The notes beneath the pieces are model-generated. The model saw nothing but the letters and a program-made list of their open reading frames with translations, made no database searches and was not told the origin of the DNA. The position numbers were made by a program, and so were the translations under genes. Below, one piece after another: positions 13,801-25,324 of a stretch of 64,000 nucleotides of DNA. The stretch comes from Numida meleagris. Its lineage: Eukaryota > Chordata > Aves > Galliformes > Numididae. Positions within the stretch are counted from its first letter, which is position 1, and each line of letters opens with the position of its first letter. The stretch spans positions 17,479,747 through 17,543,746 of the forward strand of contig NC_034438.1 in assembly GCF_002078875.1 (NCBI RefSeq), written 5' to 3'.

Positions 13801-13973
13801 TAAGTTCAAAACTTTTGTATTGGAAAACTCCCTCCCCTAAAGACAAGCATTCAAAACATCTTCCCTTGAGCCCTAGCAGACAGTTATCAGAGATGAAGAC
13901 CAACTTTTCAGAAGCACCTGCAGCATCTCAGCATCTGCATCTGTGGAAACATCCTAAAATTTTACTGCTTTTT

Positions 13974-13975
<2 letters not shown>

Positions 13976-14014
<39 letters not shown>
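13976..14014. repeat. poly-T tract (39 T)
   Basis: An uninterrupted run of 39 T. It could be a minus-strand poly-A tail of a retrocopy, but no polyadenylation signal complement (TTTATT) lies just to its right and no recognisable coding sequence follows. It is treated as a simple repeat. Confidence 0.9.
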
Positions 14015-14015
<1 letters not shown>

Positions 14016-14512
14016 TCTGTAGCGTGGGGTTGCTTTGCTCCATTTAAAGGAACATCAGCACACCACAATGGCAAATATCTCACAACAAATTGTTACTTGA
14101 ATGTTGCTTTTTCAGACTTTTCCTCTAATGGCTCTGCAAAGTTAAGTTCCATGCATGAACACTGTACCAATATCAATGCTCTAAAACTATTCTTGTAATA
14201 GTGCTGTGACACATTCTAATGTGTTTAGGAAAAAAAGTACTCATCCCACTAAAAACCATCCCACAACTAGCATTCAATAATATATGAACAAAGATGAATA
14301 GCATTTAATGAAACAACACATTCACCCAATGAACAGCATACAAAGATGTATTCTAATGTCACATCTAGATCTGTTTATGGTGAACTGGAAACAGTGAGGT
14401 TGCTCAGAGGGCACATTTCAGCTCTAAATCAGAAAGTATTTTATTGTGTACTGTCTAGCATTACTGATATTTGCCTGTGCTAGAAGCATGTAGTGCATGT
14501 AGTGGAGGCAAT

Positions 14513-14549
14513 AACAACAACAACAACAACAACAACAACAATAATAATA
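14513..14549. repeat. (AAC)n / (AAT)n microsatellite
   Basis: About nine AAC units followed by three AAT units. It explains the leucine-rich frame on the opposite strand. Confidence 0.92.
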
Positions 14550-16209
14550 GAAACAACTCCTGAGATATTTTCCTACTTGTTACTTCTGCAGAGGCCAAGA
14601 GAGCAGAGAGAAGGAGCAGGAAGATAGAAGGGAGGGAAATTCTGTGGAGAGGAAGCACATTTAGCTCTGATTTGTGGGACTTACAGAACTGCCCTAAAAG
14701 GAAAACTGCAAAAATTTCAAATGTGATGCCAAATTCTGTTCTGGTGCTGTTCCACCACCTTCTATGGAGTCTCTTCAGAAAGACCATCAATGTAATATTA
14801 TGTACTAGGAAAATAGGGAGCTTATTCTTCCACAGAGAAAAATGTGAAAAGATCCTAACATTGCACTATTAAGCCTTGTTACTTTGGAGACATAATCTGT
14901 TTTTTTTTTTAATGTTTTAACAGGAAAAGACTGCTATGCAAATGTCCTGCACAGCACGGGTATGTACAGCCATGGATGCCACTGCATGAAACCTGTCCTT
15001 TGCATGCATCTCCTGGGCCAGCAGAATGTGGGCGGCGTGTGTTGGAGCTGTGGTCACAAGGGTGGAGCTGGTGCTTCCCAAGGGCCTTCTTCTCCTGTGG
15101 AGGTTGGCAGCAGCTCCATCCCTAAGTCCTGTTGGCATGACCTCCCTTCACAGCTCGCTTGCTGATAGGTCACCCTAGACCCAGTGAGGAGACTCCATCC
15201 ATCAAAGCCTCCCAGGTGTGAAGATCATTGACTGTGAGCTGAAAACTGAAGAAAGGATTCAACTGGTAACCTTTGCATGAGTAGATACTTGGTTTGTCAT
15301 CATGCTGTGGGTTGCACTGTTGGAAGCAGCTGGACATCACAGAGCTTGACAAACGGCAGATCTGGTGGAAAAAGCTGGTACTTTGATTTGTCAAAAAGAT
15401 GCAAGATGTAAAATATTTTTACCGGAAATCCTGACAGAAAAAAAATCTGTATTCCAACTGTGATTTTGAAGATACGTAATTACAGAAACAGATCCCTACT
15501 TTACTTGGAGTGAATCAGAAAATCACTTTACAAAGGAGACATAGCTTTTCTAGACTTTCTTAGTTCTAAAGAACAAAGAGTTGGGTTTCACAGGACTTTC
15601 CTGAAAGGTTGCAAACAACATAGTTGCAATGAATTACTGTGAAGTCAAAACTGTTGAACTGCCCACACGCCTGCCTCAGGCCCTGTAGTTTGCTTCACTT
15701 GTTCATGCTGTTGAATAAAGACTGCTACTTGCAAAGTATACTATTATTAACCCTGTTTCTCCCTGTTGCACATCTTCCTACAATAACAAATAAACCTTTG
15801 GCGTATGACTGAAACAAATGTACCTAAGCTTAATCCATAAACTTTCAGGGTCTATATTTTTTTTTAATTTAAATGAAGATTTCATTAAAATAGATAACAA
15901 AAGAAACCATCAGCAGTGGAATAAACAAGCTCTTCATCTAGTGCCAATAGAACTATTGCCAGGTCTTTTTATTGAAAAAGAATGAGATTCTTTGTGGAAA
16001 ACCAAACAAGGTTGCTTCTTAGACGTAGGCTGGCAAATGGCAAATTGAAGAGTTCAAACCAGAACCCGTTTGTGTAGCAACAACACTCGGAAGGATTCTT
16101 TTCCTCTCATTTCAGCTTTGTTATAATTCTCTCTTAAATACTTCAATTTAAATTCAATATGACTAGGACTTTTACAAATCATTCAGAATAAACAGAACAG
16201 TACAAGTCC

Positions 16210-16233
16210 TTTTTTTTTTTTTTTTTTTTTTTT
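16210..16233. repeat. poly-T tract (24 T)
   Basis: A homopolymer run with no recognisable retroelement on either side. Confidence 0.9.
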
Positions 16234-17949
16234 GGTACTGCCATAACATCTGTGTACTCTTTCTATTAAAAAAATACCATCTTCATGTTTTAGATTTGTG
16301 CTCTGATATTCAACAAGGGTATTTATAAACCTGTCTCAAAATTCATCTATCTTCTTGTGTGGTGTGGGATATATCCAGGTCCTGTACAGATTCTGCTGCC
16401 AGAATTCAATAAATAAGGCAATGCTGTCTGAGAATAAACATGGTAAGTATCTGCAATCCTTCCAAGTACATATGTTTTCTATTTTAGAGAAGGACAGTCA
16501 AAATACATAAAAATACTTACTGTGTTATAACACAGTGAAGCTTACAGCTTGCATATGACTTGTATGTAGGCATTAAGATTTGGACAGGAAACATCTCTGG
16601 ACAGACACTGACTCTGTAAAACTAGAAAATGTCTTGTATGGTTATATAAGGCATGTTCCTAACTCAAAACCAAGAATCTTATTGGCTTGTGAAAGGGATG
16701 GGATACAGACCCAGTTTTCATTCCCTTCTTCCCTTTGGATTACTGAAGGATTCTGCAGACATTGAGCACTAGGTCTTCTGTGTAGATGGAGGAAACACAA
16801 AGCAATGTAAAAATGGGTGAAAAATCTAGCCAGATGAATCTCACAAAAATTAGTGGATAATGAAGTCATCAATAATCAGTGACACATATCCTGTGCAATG
16901 TAGGTTTGCAGACCAGCGAAGAGGGTTGTTTGGAAAAACAATAGTTGTCTTCTGGCAAATGTTCTTTCTTGCTGGGTTAAAAAAAAAAACTTGTTAAGAT
17001 GCAAAAAGCATTGGAGGATTGTTTTAGCTTTACAGCTGTATGAAAAGAGAACATAATTATAGCTGCCACTGTAAATACTTTTGAAGCCAGGATGATTCCC
17101 TTCCACTGTTTATCAATGAATGGAATTATTCAATATGTATAATCCTTCCAAGATTAAGAATCATTAGCTAATAAGCTATGCCTTCGTGGACCTTTAACAT
17201 CTGCATTTTCCTAATCACAGAAATGCATTTGTCACAGTGAGCAAAGAGAGGAAACACGCAACCTGTCCCCAGCTGAAAACCTTATGAATGCAGGGACACT
17301 GGGGGAAAGGCTGTGGGGAGGGAGCCAGGTCCACATGCTGGTTTAAAATAACCTACAGGGATGATGGGTTTTAAAAGACAGCCTCCTAAAAATACCCCAA
17401 ACTCAATAAACCACAGTGTTTATGGATTTTCAAAGCACAAAGAGGGCACCTTGGGAACTGTGGGTGCTGCTCAGTTCAGCTGCTGCCAGCACCCCTAAGA
17501 GCAGCTCACGCTGTGCTCTCCAGCCACGTCTACCTTGTCACAATGGGTTTAATTGTGCATTGATGCTGGCAGGCAGTGAGATGACAGGCGGCCCTGAGGA
17601 AGAGATTTATCCTCTTGTGCAGGGCAGTTTGATAAGACATCGTCTCTGCACAGCCACACAATGGCTTTTTTATTTGTTTACTTAATACTGGGCTGTTTCA
17701 GAAGTGTGTGCAGCTGAACTGGCAGGAGATGCGAACAGAGCGCGATCGTTTGGGAAATACGGGGGTGGCAATACACAGGAAAACAGCCTCTGTCTTCTTC
17801 ACAGGGAAGTCAGCTGATAAACTGATCTGAAGGCAGTGTATCTTCCTTCCTGTAAAATGCAATAACAGGCAGATCTTGTGACCTCCATGGCCCTCTGCTG
17901 TGTTGATGCCTGGCCGGGGAGGGAAAGGGGGAAGCTTTCCTTGGCAAGC

Positions 17950-18145
17950 ATCGCTGGTCCCTGCATGAATCATGAGGCCACGCCGCCAGCACCAGCCAGC
18001 AGAGCCAGCACAGCGGGCTGTGCCGCCCTCTGAGCAGGCCCTGCTCAGGGAGATAAGCTGCAGCAGCCCTTTCATCACACATCCGCTGTGGGCTTCCCGT
18101 CACAGCCACCGACTGGGCCCAGGGGACAGGCGGCCAAGAGCCAGC
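17950..18145. other. GC- and CpG-richer patch
   Basis: About ten CpG dinucleotides were counted by eye in roughly 200 bp, in clearly GC-rich sequence, against a CpG-poor and AT-rich background. It includes a 19-base near-palindrome (18030-18048, arms CTGAGCAGG and CCTGCTCAG around one C) followed by a GATA core in 'agataagc' at 18051-18058. It is too small and too modest for a classical CpG island. It may be a regulatory element or chance. No exon was recognised. Confidence 0.3.
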
Positions 18146-18929
18146 GGCCACTGGCAGGGCCTTTCACATCCTTTCTTGGGCTGGGCTTTCCCCACAGTGC
18201 TGAGCAACACTCTGTTCATGCCAGCCTGTTGCATGTGCAGCTTTAGCCCCAGCTGCTCTCCTCCCTGTCTTGGCAGTGTGTGGCAGAGTAAACATCATAA
18301 AGAACATAAAAAGGAGTTTTCCTGAGTTTTCCCTGAAGTTCCTTGGCAACGGAAAGCTTTAGCAGGGTGAGGTTGTTTTTTTTTTCCCCTGGAGAAAACA
18401 TTCCTCCCACCCTTCTTCCTTCTCAAATAAAGCTGATAAAAAGTCAAGCCTTGTGTTTGATAGCAGTGCTCTGCTGTCCCACTAGGAAACTCTGGCTGAA
18501 AGAGTTAACACTCGCTCACCTGCTTTCCATCACACTGTGTCCACTGCACTTATCCTCTCCATGAATTAACTTTGCTTTCTAGTACCCATATAGTGGAGGT
18601 TCACCCTTGCTGCACAGGCTGGTGGCAGTGAGCAGACATCAGGCCAGGCTTTCTCCTGTCTTGCACGTCAGAGAACTCTTCATAAAAGCACTGTGTGAGT
18701 GTAAAACATGACAACCTCAGATTTAGTGGTATTTTAAAATGTTACTTCCAAAAAAACACATACCTCCTCTAAAAGATTTGAGGGAGCTCCTCCCTCATCC
18801 TCTCAGCATTTTGCAATAAACGTTTGTAGGTTTATTTGTGTCACCATTAAATATGTTTGTGTTAAATAGGAAAGCCAAAATTTTTGATCATAATCAGCAA
18901 GAGACACCTCCTTCTCAGACGTTCTTTTA

Positions 18930-19237
18930 GGTATCACTGGTCAGAGATCATCTAGGCAAATTCAATGCACACAAATGCATGGGGCCCCAACGGAATGCAA
19001 CTATGAGTGCTGAGAGAGCTGGCAGAATTGTTTGCAGAACCACTCTTGATCATCTATGAAAGGTAATGGAGAATGAGATGGGTGCCTGGAGATTGAAGGA
19101 AGGGCAAGAAGGAGGAGTCGGGCAACTACAGGCCAGTCAGCCTCACCCCTGTCCCTGAGAAAGTGACGAAACAGCTTATTCTGGATGTCTTCTCCAAGAA
19201 AGTAGAAGAACAGAAGGTTATTAGAAGTAGTCCTTTT
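18930..19237 (+). mobile_element. CR1: CR1 LINE fragment, sense, left part of compound locus
   Basis: Sense fragment of CR1 ORF2 covering the linker and the start of the reverse transcriptase domain. Recognisable pieces are the 'DHLGKFN.HK.MGP' block near 18945-18985, the 'VLRELA' region around 19008, and the 'GNYRPVSLT' block near 19121-19147. Several frameshifts are present. The match stops abruptly near 19237, where sequence in the opposite orientation begins. It resumes in sense only at about 19990, with roughly 130 codons of the RT domain missing between. Confidence 0.85.
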
Positions 19238-19985
19238 AGTCCTGTGGCACTCAAAACTGCATGCAGTACTCAAGGTGAGGCTGTGTTAGTGTAGTATAGA
19301 GTGGGACAATCACTTTCCTTGATGGCTGACAATGCCATGCTTGATGCACCTCAGGATACTGTTGGCCTTCCTGGCTTCCTGGGTATGCTGTTGACTCATG
19401 TTCAACTCACAGTCAACCAAGACACCTAAATCTCTTTCAGTGGGGTTGCTTTCCAGTGTCTCATTCCTGATCTGTATGTATAGCCAGGGTTGCCCCTTCT
19501 CAGGTTCAGAAGCCAGCACTAACTGCTCTTGTTAAGCTTCATGCGGTTAGTGATTGCCCAGTGCTCTAATTTGTCTAGAACTCTCTACAAGGCCTCTCTG
19601 TCCTTGACTGAGTCAACAGGTCCTGACAATTTAGTATCATCAACAAACTTACTCAAAACACCTTTTACTCTTACATCCAAGTCATTTATGAAGACTTTAA
19701 AGACAATTGGCCCTAAAATGGAGCCCTGGGGAATCCCACTAGTGACTGGCCACTGGCCTGATGTAACCTCATTTACTAAAGAACTTTGGCCTGATCCCTC
19801 AGCCAATTGCTCACCCATTGCATTATGATTCTGTCTAGCTTTTGTCCTTTTGTCCAGAAGGATTATGTGAGAGGCAGTATTGAAAGCTTTACTGAAATCC
19901 AAAAAAAAAACCCAAAATATTAACTGGCTTTGCTTGGTCAACTAGATAGGTGACTTTGTCAGAAAAATAATTTTAAGTTAGTTAA
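19238..19985 (-). mobile_element. CR1: CR1 LINE internal fragment, antisense
   Basis: An antisense CR1 block embedded between two sense CR1 pieces. Its minus frame (19585-19941) reads the RT core: FLDFSKAFNT, then GIPQGSILGP, then the catalytic FVDD at 19636-19647. A second minus frame (19310-19519) reads the '[15 protein letters not shown]' region. The block ends at the 'EYCMQF' region near 19245 and has neither the ORF2 C-terminus nor an octamer tail. That is unusual, because CR1 insertions normally keep the 3' end. It is therefore an internal piece left by rearrangement, not a complete nested insertion. Confidence 0.85.
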
Positions 19986-20924
19986 ACAGGACTTCTTGTT
20001 AAACATCTACATCAGTGACCTGGATGAAGGGATAGAATGCACCTTCAGCAAGTTTGGTTATGATTCGAAGCTGGGAGGAGTGGCTGATACACCAGAAATA
20101 CACCACTGCTATTCAGTGAGATCTGGACAGGCTGGAGAGTTAGGTGGAAAGCTACTTTATGGGGTTCAACATGAACAAGTGCAGAGACATACACCTGGGG
20201 AGGAAAAAAACACATGCATCAGTACAGGTTTGGGGCTGATCTGGAAAAGGGCTCTGCAGACAAGGATCTGGGTATCTTGGTGGACACTAGGTTGGCCATG
20301 AGCCAGCAGTGTGCCCTTGTGGCCAAGAAGGCCAATGGTATCCTGGGGTACATTAAAAAGGGCGTGGCCAGCAGGTTGAGGGTGATTCTCTTTCCCCTCC
20401 ATTTTGCCCTGGTGAGACCATGTCCAGAACGTTGTGACCAGTTCTGGGTTCCTCAGTTCAAGAAAGACAGGAAACTTCTAGAGAGGGTCCAGCAAAGGGC
20501 CAGCAAGATGATGAGGAACCTCATCATTCCTGTTACAAGGAAAGGCTGAGAGACTTGGGACTGTTCAGCTTGGAGAAGACTAAGGGGGGGATCTCATCAA
20601 TATTTATAAATATCTAAAAGTCAGGTGGTAGGTAGATGGGGCCAGGTTCTTTTCAGTGGTGCTCATTGACAGGATAAGGGGCAATGGGCACAAACTGGAA
20701 GACAGGAAGTTCCACAAGAACGTGAGGAAGCACTTCTTTATTTTGTGGGTGAAAGAGCACGGGAACAAGCTGCCCAGAGAGGTGGTGGAGTCCCCTTCTC
20801 TGGAGATATTCAGATCTCGACTGGACACTTTCCTGTGCAATTTCCTTTAGTGAACCTGCTTTAGCAGGGAGGTTGGACTAGATGACCTCCAGAGGTCCAA
20901 CCCCTACAATTCTGTGATTCTGAG
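19986..20924 (+). mobile_element. CR1: CR1 LINE, 3' half, sense, right part of compound locus
   Basis: Sense CR1 from inside the RT domain ('NIYISDLDEGIE') to the 3' end. The catalytic box is degraded to FGYD (20053-20064), where the first Asp of the family FADD is replaced by Tyr. Downstream blocks include 'DKDLGILVD', '[26 protein letters not shown]' broken into two frames, and a C-terminal '[21 protein letters not shown]' in the frame 20656-20850. The 3' UTR 'ggttggactagatgacct' ends in a worn octamer at about 20910-20924. It is dead: frameshifts and the RT mutation remove activity. Confidence 0.9.
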
Positions 20925-23900
20925 TCTTTGCAGTGGTCTCACTGTGTGGAAAGTATGTAGACAATATGACTGGTAGCAAGCTGAATCCATCTCCCATCCA
21001 TGGGAGAGACGTGATAGGCTGAGTCATGATGCCTATCACTGGCATTATGTGCCATGGTGCATTGCCACCAATGGGCAAGATTCAAAGTATAATTCACAAC
21101 TACTACTGCTTTTTCACCTGAAGTACTAGCTGCAGTTTACATTTTCGGACCAGCCAGTGGTCAGCGGTCCACATGAATGTGCTGTTTATAGGTGGGAAAC
21201 TTGGAAATGATCCTAGATCTAGGATATAACGTTAATTAGAGAAATACATGTTACAAATTCAACTTTTAGCTATTGGACAGCATTCCTTGTAGTAGTGGAA
21301 GTTCAGGTTCAAAATTCTGTCTCCTAAAATGGGCTCAATTAAAAGTAAAAAAAACAACAAACTGATGGATATTTTCCCATTAGGGACCATTTGCAACTTT
21401 CTTCTATTTCTTCTTATCCATCTGGAAGGGTGAAAGATTCCCATGTAGTCTCTCCGGGGCATTTCTCAGGAGAAGGAAGCCATCTTCCTTTGTGACGCAG
21501 TTTAACTAATGCAAACACCAGCATGTCTGACCCCAGTAAATCTCTGCTGAGCTCAAGGCATATTTTGGCAGAACTCAATGTGGATCAGTTACACGGGCTC
21601 TGAAAATCACTTAGTTCTTCTGCTGTGGGTCAAATGCATGGCAGGAAATGTGCTAATGGCTACAGCACAGCAGCCTGCAGGGTAATGCCTGATTCTGTTG
21701 TCCCAGCTTCTTGTAGCCTAGATGAATGCATCCTGGTGAAAAATTTATCTTGGCTCTGAAATCACCCACATTTTTTACCTTTGAAAATATAGTGATTTTT
21801 TTCTGATTATGTTTCTTTACAAAGTGAGGTGGAAGGTTGGCAAGTGATGACTCATTAAGTTTATGCTGAATACATGTCTAGTTTGAAACAATACTATTAC
21901 ACAAAAGGTAAAGATGCCTAAGAAGAAGAAAGGATTGTTTTATTACCATTAAAGAAAAAAAGAAAGGAGAGAGAGAAGGCAGGAAGTATTTTTCCCTCTT
22001 TCTTATTAGTGCACACTTCAGAAGGCTAAAGCCTGAATCTTCAACCTCTATAAAATTTCCATGTGAAAGAAATCAATTAATTTAAGACAACTCCATGTTC
22101 CTGTGTGTTTCCTGAGCTGTAATAAAATTAGTAACGTGTCCCAGGGTTCTGCTTTAGGTTCCCCCAGATCAGCTGTTTTGTACTTCTCAGCCAAAAGAGA
22201 TCAAGGCAGTACATTTATGTCAGTCAGTTGTTGGTACTCCTATTTTAATTCCTGTTCCTATGCTCTGACCACAGAAGAATTACTGCGCACATGTGTTCAG
22301 GGAAAAGCATAAGTATGTCTGTTGACAGTATCTGTAATAACTGTCATTTCTCAAGATGTCTTGCACATACATATGTGGAAGAAAACTCTGTCTTTGCTTA
22401 GTGGGTCCCTCTTATTTGCCCTGGTCAGGTCTGTGGGAAAGCTGCACGAAAGATAATCTGAAATAATATATGAAATATTGTGAAAGAGAGTGTTTCTTCA
22501 CAGTAAATAGACCCGTAGTTGGACAAGAATGACTTTTAGGATAGGGCCTAATTTTATTCAATGCTATGTTTACAAGATGGAATAACCAGGATCTCTGCTG
22601 AAATGCATAGACTGAATGATAGATACTTCATGTTATTTCAGCATACCTGAAATCTTCAGAAGTAAATTATGCACCACCTTTTCCTGAATCTGTATTCAGG
22701 ATGCTTTTGCTCTGTGAGAGGGACTGTCTTTTGATGTTTATTCTCCAGGACCCAGCTCTAAGAGTCTGCAGTCTTGAGGTAGCACTTTGGTATGAATAGC
22801 AGCTCTCCCACCTCAGAAAAGAGGAGGTGTTCTGGATGTAAACCTCATTTGTCCTTTTTACCTCCCCTGAAGGGAATGAATTTCTGCTTGAGCATTTATA
22901 TCATGTTGCACATTTGTGACTGTGCTTCTCTTCCTAACACATGCGCTCTCTCTTGACTGTGAATCATTAGTCACTCCAGAGATCCTGTGTAGTCTCTGTA
23001 TTGTGAGGTCTCTCATCAAGCTAACAAGCAAATTGTCCCTGACAGTCCTTGCCAAACTCCTGATAAAGATTCTGAAACATAAAGACACCCTCGCTTTTTC
23101 TCTCCCCCTTGTAAAATCAATCAGACTTACAATTTAAATAGGCATGTGACCGAAAGGAGTGATTTTCCCAGACTATCAGGGTCCTGGGAAGGGGAGCTAA
23201 GGAGGATCTTTCTGCTTGTCATTTACTGCTGAAAGAAAGTGAGTTACATGTAATCCTGTGATAAATCATCAAATACAGATAAATATTTTTAAATAGCTGT
23301 AAACAGTCTATTTACCCTTCTGGAGATGTTTACTATACTATATTCTCTAAATCAGGCCTTTCTGATTTTACTAAGGTCATTGCTGGAATGTGTTAACATC
23401 AGTTACAGGAACACATGAGGTGACTGATGTAATTGAGCTTGATGCTTTGGCCTGGGAAATTAAGTGAAAACTACACAGTTTGCTGAAAAGCATGGCTAAC
23501 AGGTCCACAGATTAAAAAGCAGCTAATAAACCTATAAAGACTCTTACATTAAAACCTCTCTAATTTGCAGAATGCCGTGTTATAAAAATTACACATCATG
23601 CTACCCCCAATCCTGAAAGATTCACTCAGTTTCTCAGCACTGCAGAAGGATTTCCGTGGTAAGGCTTCATTTACTTCAAGTACTTTAAAGAATTAATATC
23701 ATTTTTCAAATAAATGATCAAAATCTACTCTGTGATTCATTACTTGTTCTAGTGTTTGCTCATTTATGTCTCACTTTGCAGTTTGCCAGGGTTTTCCTGC
23801 TGGTGCAAATTAAATGAGGTTTGGCTATAGAGATTCATTGATTTTAAGTCAGAACTGCCAACACAAAACATTTAAATATGTTGAGCCAGATCCCCATTTT

Positions 23901-24034
23901 GTGTGAGTGACTGAAAAATTACCTTCTCCCTCCCTCTTCTTTTTATGTGCCTTTGGATTTGGAAACTTCAGTCAGAACTTGGATGACATTTTCAAGCCTC
24001 TCTTCACAACAATGTGATGCTTTTGCAAAAAAAG
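20925..24034. other. unique non-coding sequence
   Basis: About 3.1 kb of AT-rich unique DNA with a purine-rich stretch near 21950-21985. No exon, RNA gene or transposon was recognised. Confidence 0.5.
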
Positions 24035-24518
24035 ACAAATGTCACTCCAAGATGTATTAGAAGGAATGCTGGATATAAGACAAGAGAGGTAATTATTCTG
24101 CTTTAGTTGGCACTGGTGCAGCCTCATCTGGCGCAATGTGTTCAGTTTTGGGTGCTGCATTTTAAGATAACTGTAGACAAGCTGATAAGAGAGCACAAGA
24201 TTATAAGAGATCTAGAAAATATGAACCTCTGAGAAAGGTTAAGAGAGCTGGGACTGTTTAGTCTAGGAAGTAAAGACAGAAGGAAGATAATACTTTAGAA
24301 ATGCATTAAAAATATTCTAAAGAAAGCAGAAACCAACTTTCCCTTCTCCACAGATTGCAGGACAAGAGGTAACTGGCTAATTCACCACTTAAATTTATAC
24401 TGAGATTAAAGAAAAAATCTGATTACAAATACAGTTTAACACTGGAAAAGGCTTTTTGGAAACAAGGAGATCTCCTTTACTGGAGGTTTTTAAACACAGT
24501 TGAGGCAAACAACTGGCG
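24035..24518 (+). mobile_element. CR1: old, diverged CR1 LINE 3' fragment
   Basis: The order of motifs follows CR1 ORF2 3' half: a region equivalent to '[16 protein letters not shown]' at about 24110-24165, then 'RELGLFSL' at about 24243-24270, and 'RTRGNWL' near 24360-24385. Identity is low, and many stops and frameshifts occur. The octamer tail is not preserved. It is markedly older than the other copies in the window. Edges are approximate. Confidence 0.65.
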
Positions 24519-25059
24519 TTCATAATACTGGCTGTGTGCGGCTCTGCAGTGGTTCTGAGGGCAAGAAGCAGACATTTAACAAGATGTGGAATAAAGTTGA
24601 ACCTGTAACACAGCTCTTTGCCTCTACTATGAGAACCATGGCAAAAAATCACAAGTCTGTAATACTCTGGAATACATGTCGTGACCCTTTGCATGGACTT
24701 CATGTAAAGCATAGGATACAAAATGTCCCTCTATGGATATCTCACTGAACCTCCTAATTCCAAACTGATCTAAACACGTTTATTACACAGATATCCAATC
24801 TAACTCTAAAGAGTCTTTGTTCCTTTCTCTAGCAAAAAAGATTTCACTATAGTTCTTTCTTTGTTGCTCTAAATGCTGATTATCTTCAAGACTGCCAGGA
24901 ATGTCCATTTTGTTCCTATACATTCAACTTCATCTGGCCCCTACTCAATCTCATTAAAGTTGCTTGCCAGAAGATGTTATTTGTATTTATAAACCTAGAG
25001 AAGGTCAGGTTACTGTATGGCCTTATGATCAACAAGCTGAGCAAAACTTTTGCATCTCA
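24519..25059. other. unique non-coding sequence
   Basis: Short unique stretch before the CR1 stack. No feature was recognised. Confidence 0.5.
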
Positions 25060-25324
25060 TTGTAACTGACAAACCTGAGGGAGATTATGCCATTCAGAGA
25101 GACCTAGACAGGCTGAGAAGTGCATCCAGGAAGACTTTGTGACGTTCAACAAAGCCAAGTGCAAGGTCTTGCACCTGGGTTGTGGCAATCCCCACTATCA
25201 GTACAAGCTGGGATAGAGTAAAATGACAGAGCACAGCCCTGCCAAAAAGGTCCTGGGTATACTGGTGGATGGCAAGCTGTTCATGAGCCAACACTGTCCC
25301 TTCACAGCGCAGAAAGCCAACTGT
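25060..25324 (+). mobile_element. CR1: CR1 LINE fragment A (sense)
   Basis: A 265-bp sense piece of CR1 ORF2 just downstream of the RT catalytic box ('AIQRDLDRL', then the 'fnkaKCkVLHLG' region in another frame, then a decayed 'vLGILVDGKL'). It is cut off in the 'QKANCRI' region by the octamer tail of the antisense copy B. Its text closely resembles the same part of copy C (29215-29480), so A and C are probably the same subfamily. The continuation of A is not found on the far side of B. Confidence 0.85.

Larger units (their letters stand above)
10866..18929. other. unique non-coding sequence
   Basis: About 8 kb without a recognised gene or CR1 copy. It holds a long poly-T (13976-14014), an (AAC)n array (14513-14549), a second poly-T (16210-16233), and a GC/CpG-richer patch around 17950-18145 listed separately. 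Open frames here are short, and several are merely translated simple repeats. Confidence 0.5.

Noticed and set aside
13728..14198. Plus-strand open frame of 156 codons
   Set aside because: Its core is the poly-T tract read as phenylalanine; the flanks show no recognisable protein features.
13976..14250. Possible minus-strand processed pseudogene ending in poly-A
   Set aside because: No complement of AATAAA beside the T tract, no recognisable coding sequence, no target duplication seen.
14461..14790. Leucine-rich minus-strand frame resembling a signal or membrane segment
   Set aside because: The leucines come from the (AAC)n/(AAT)n microsatellite.
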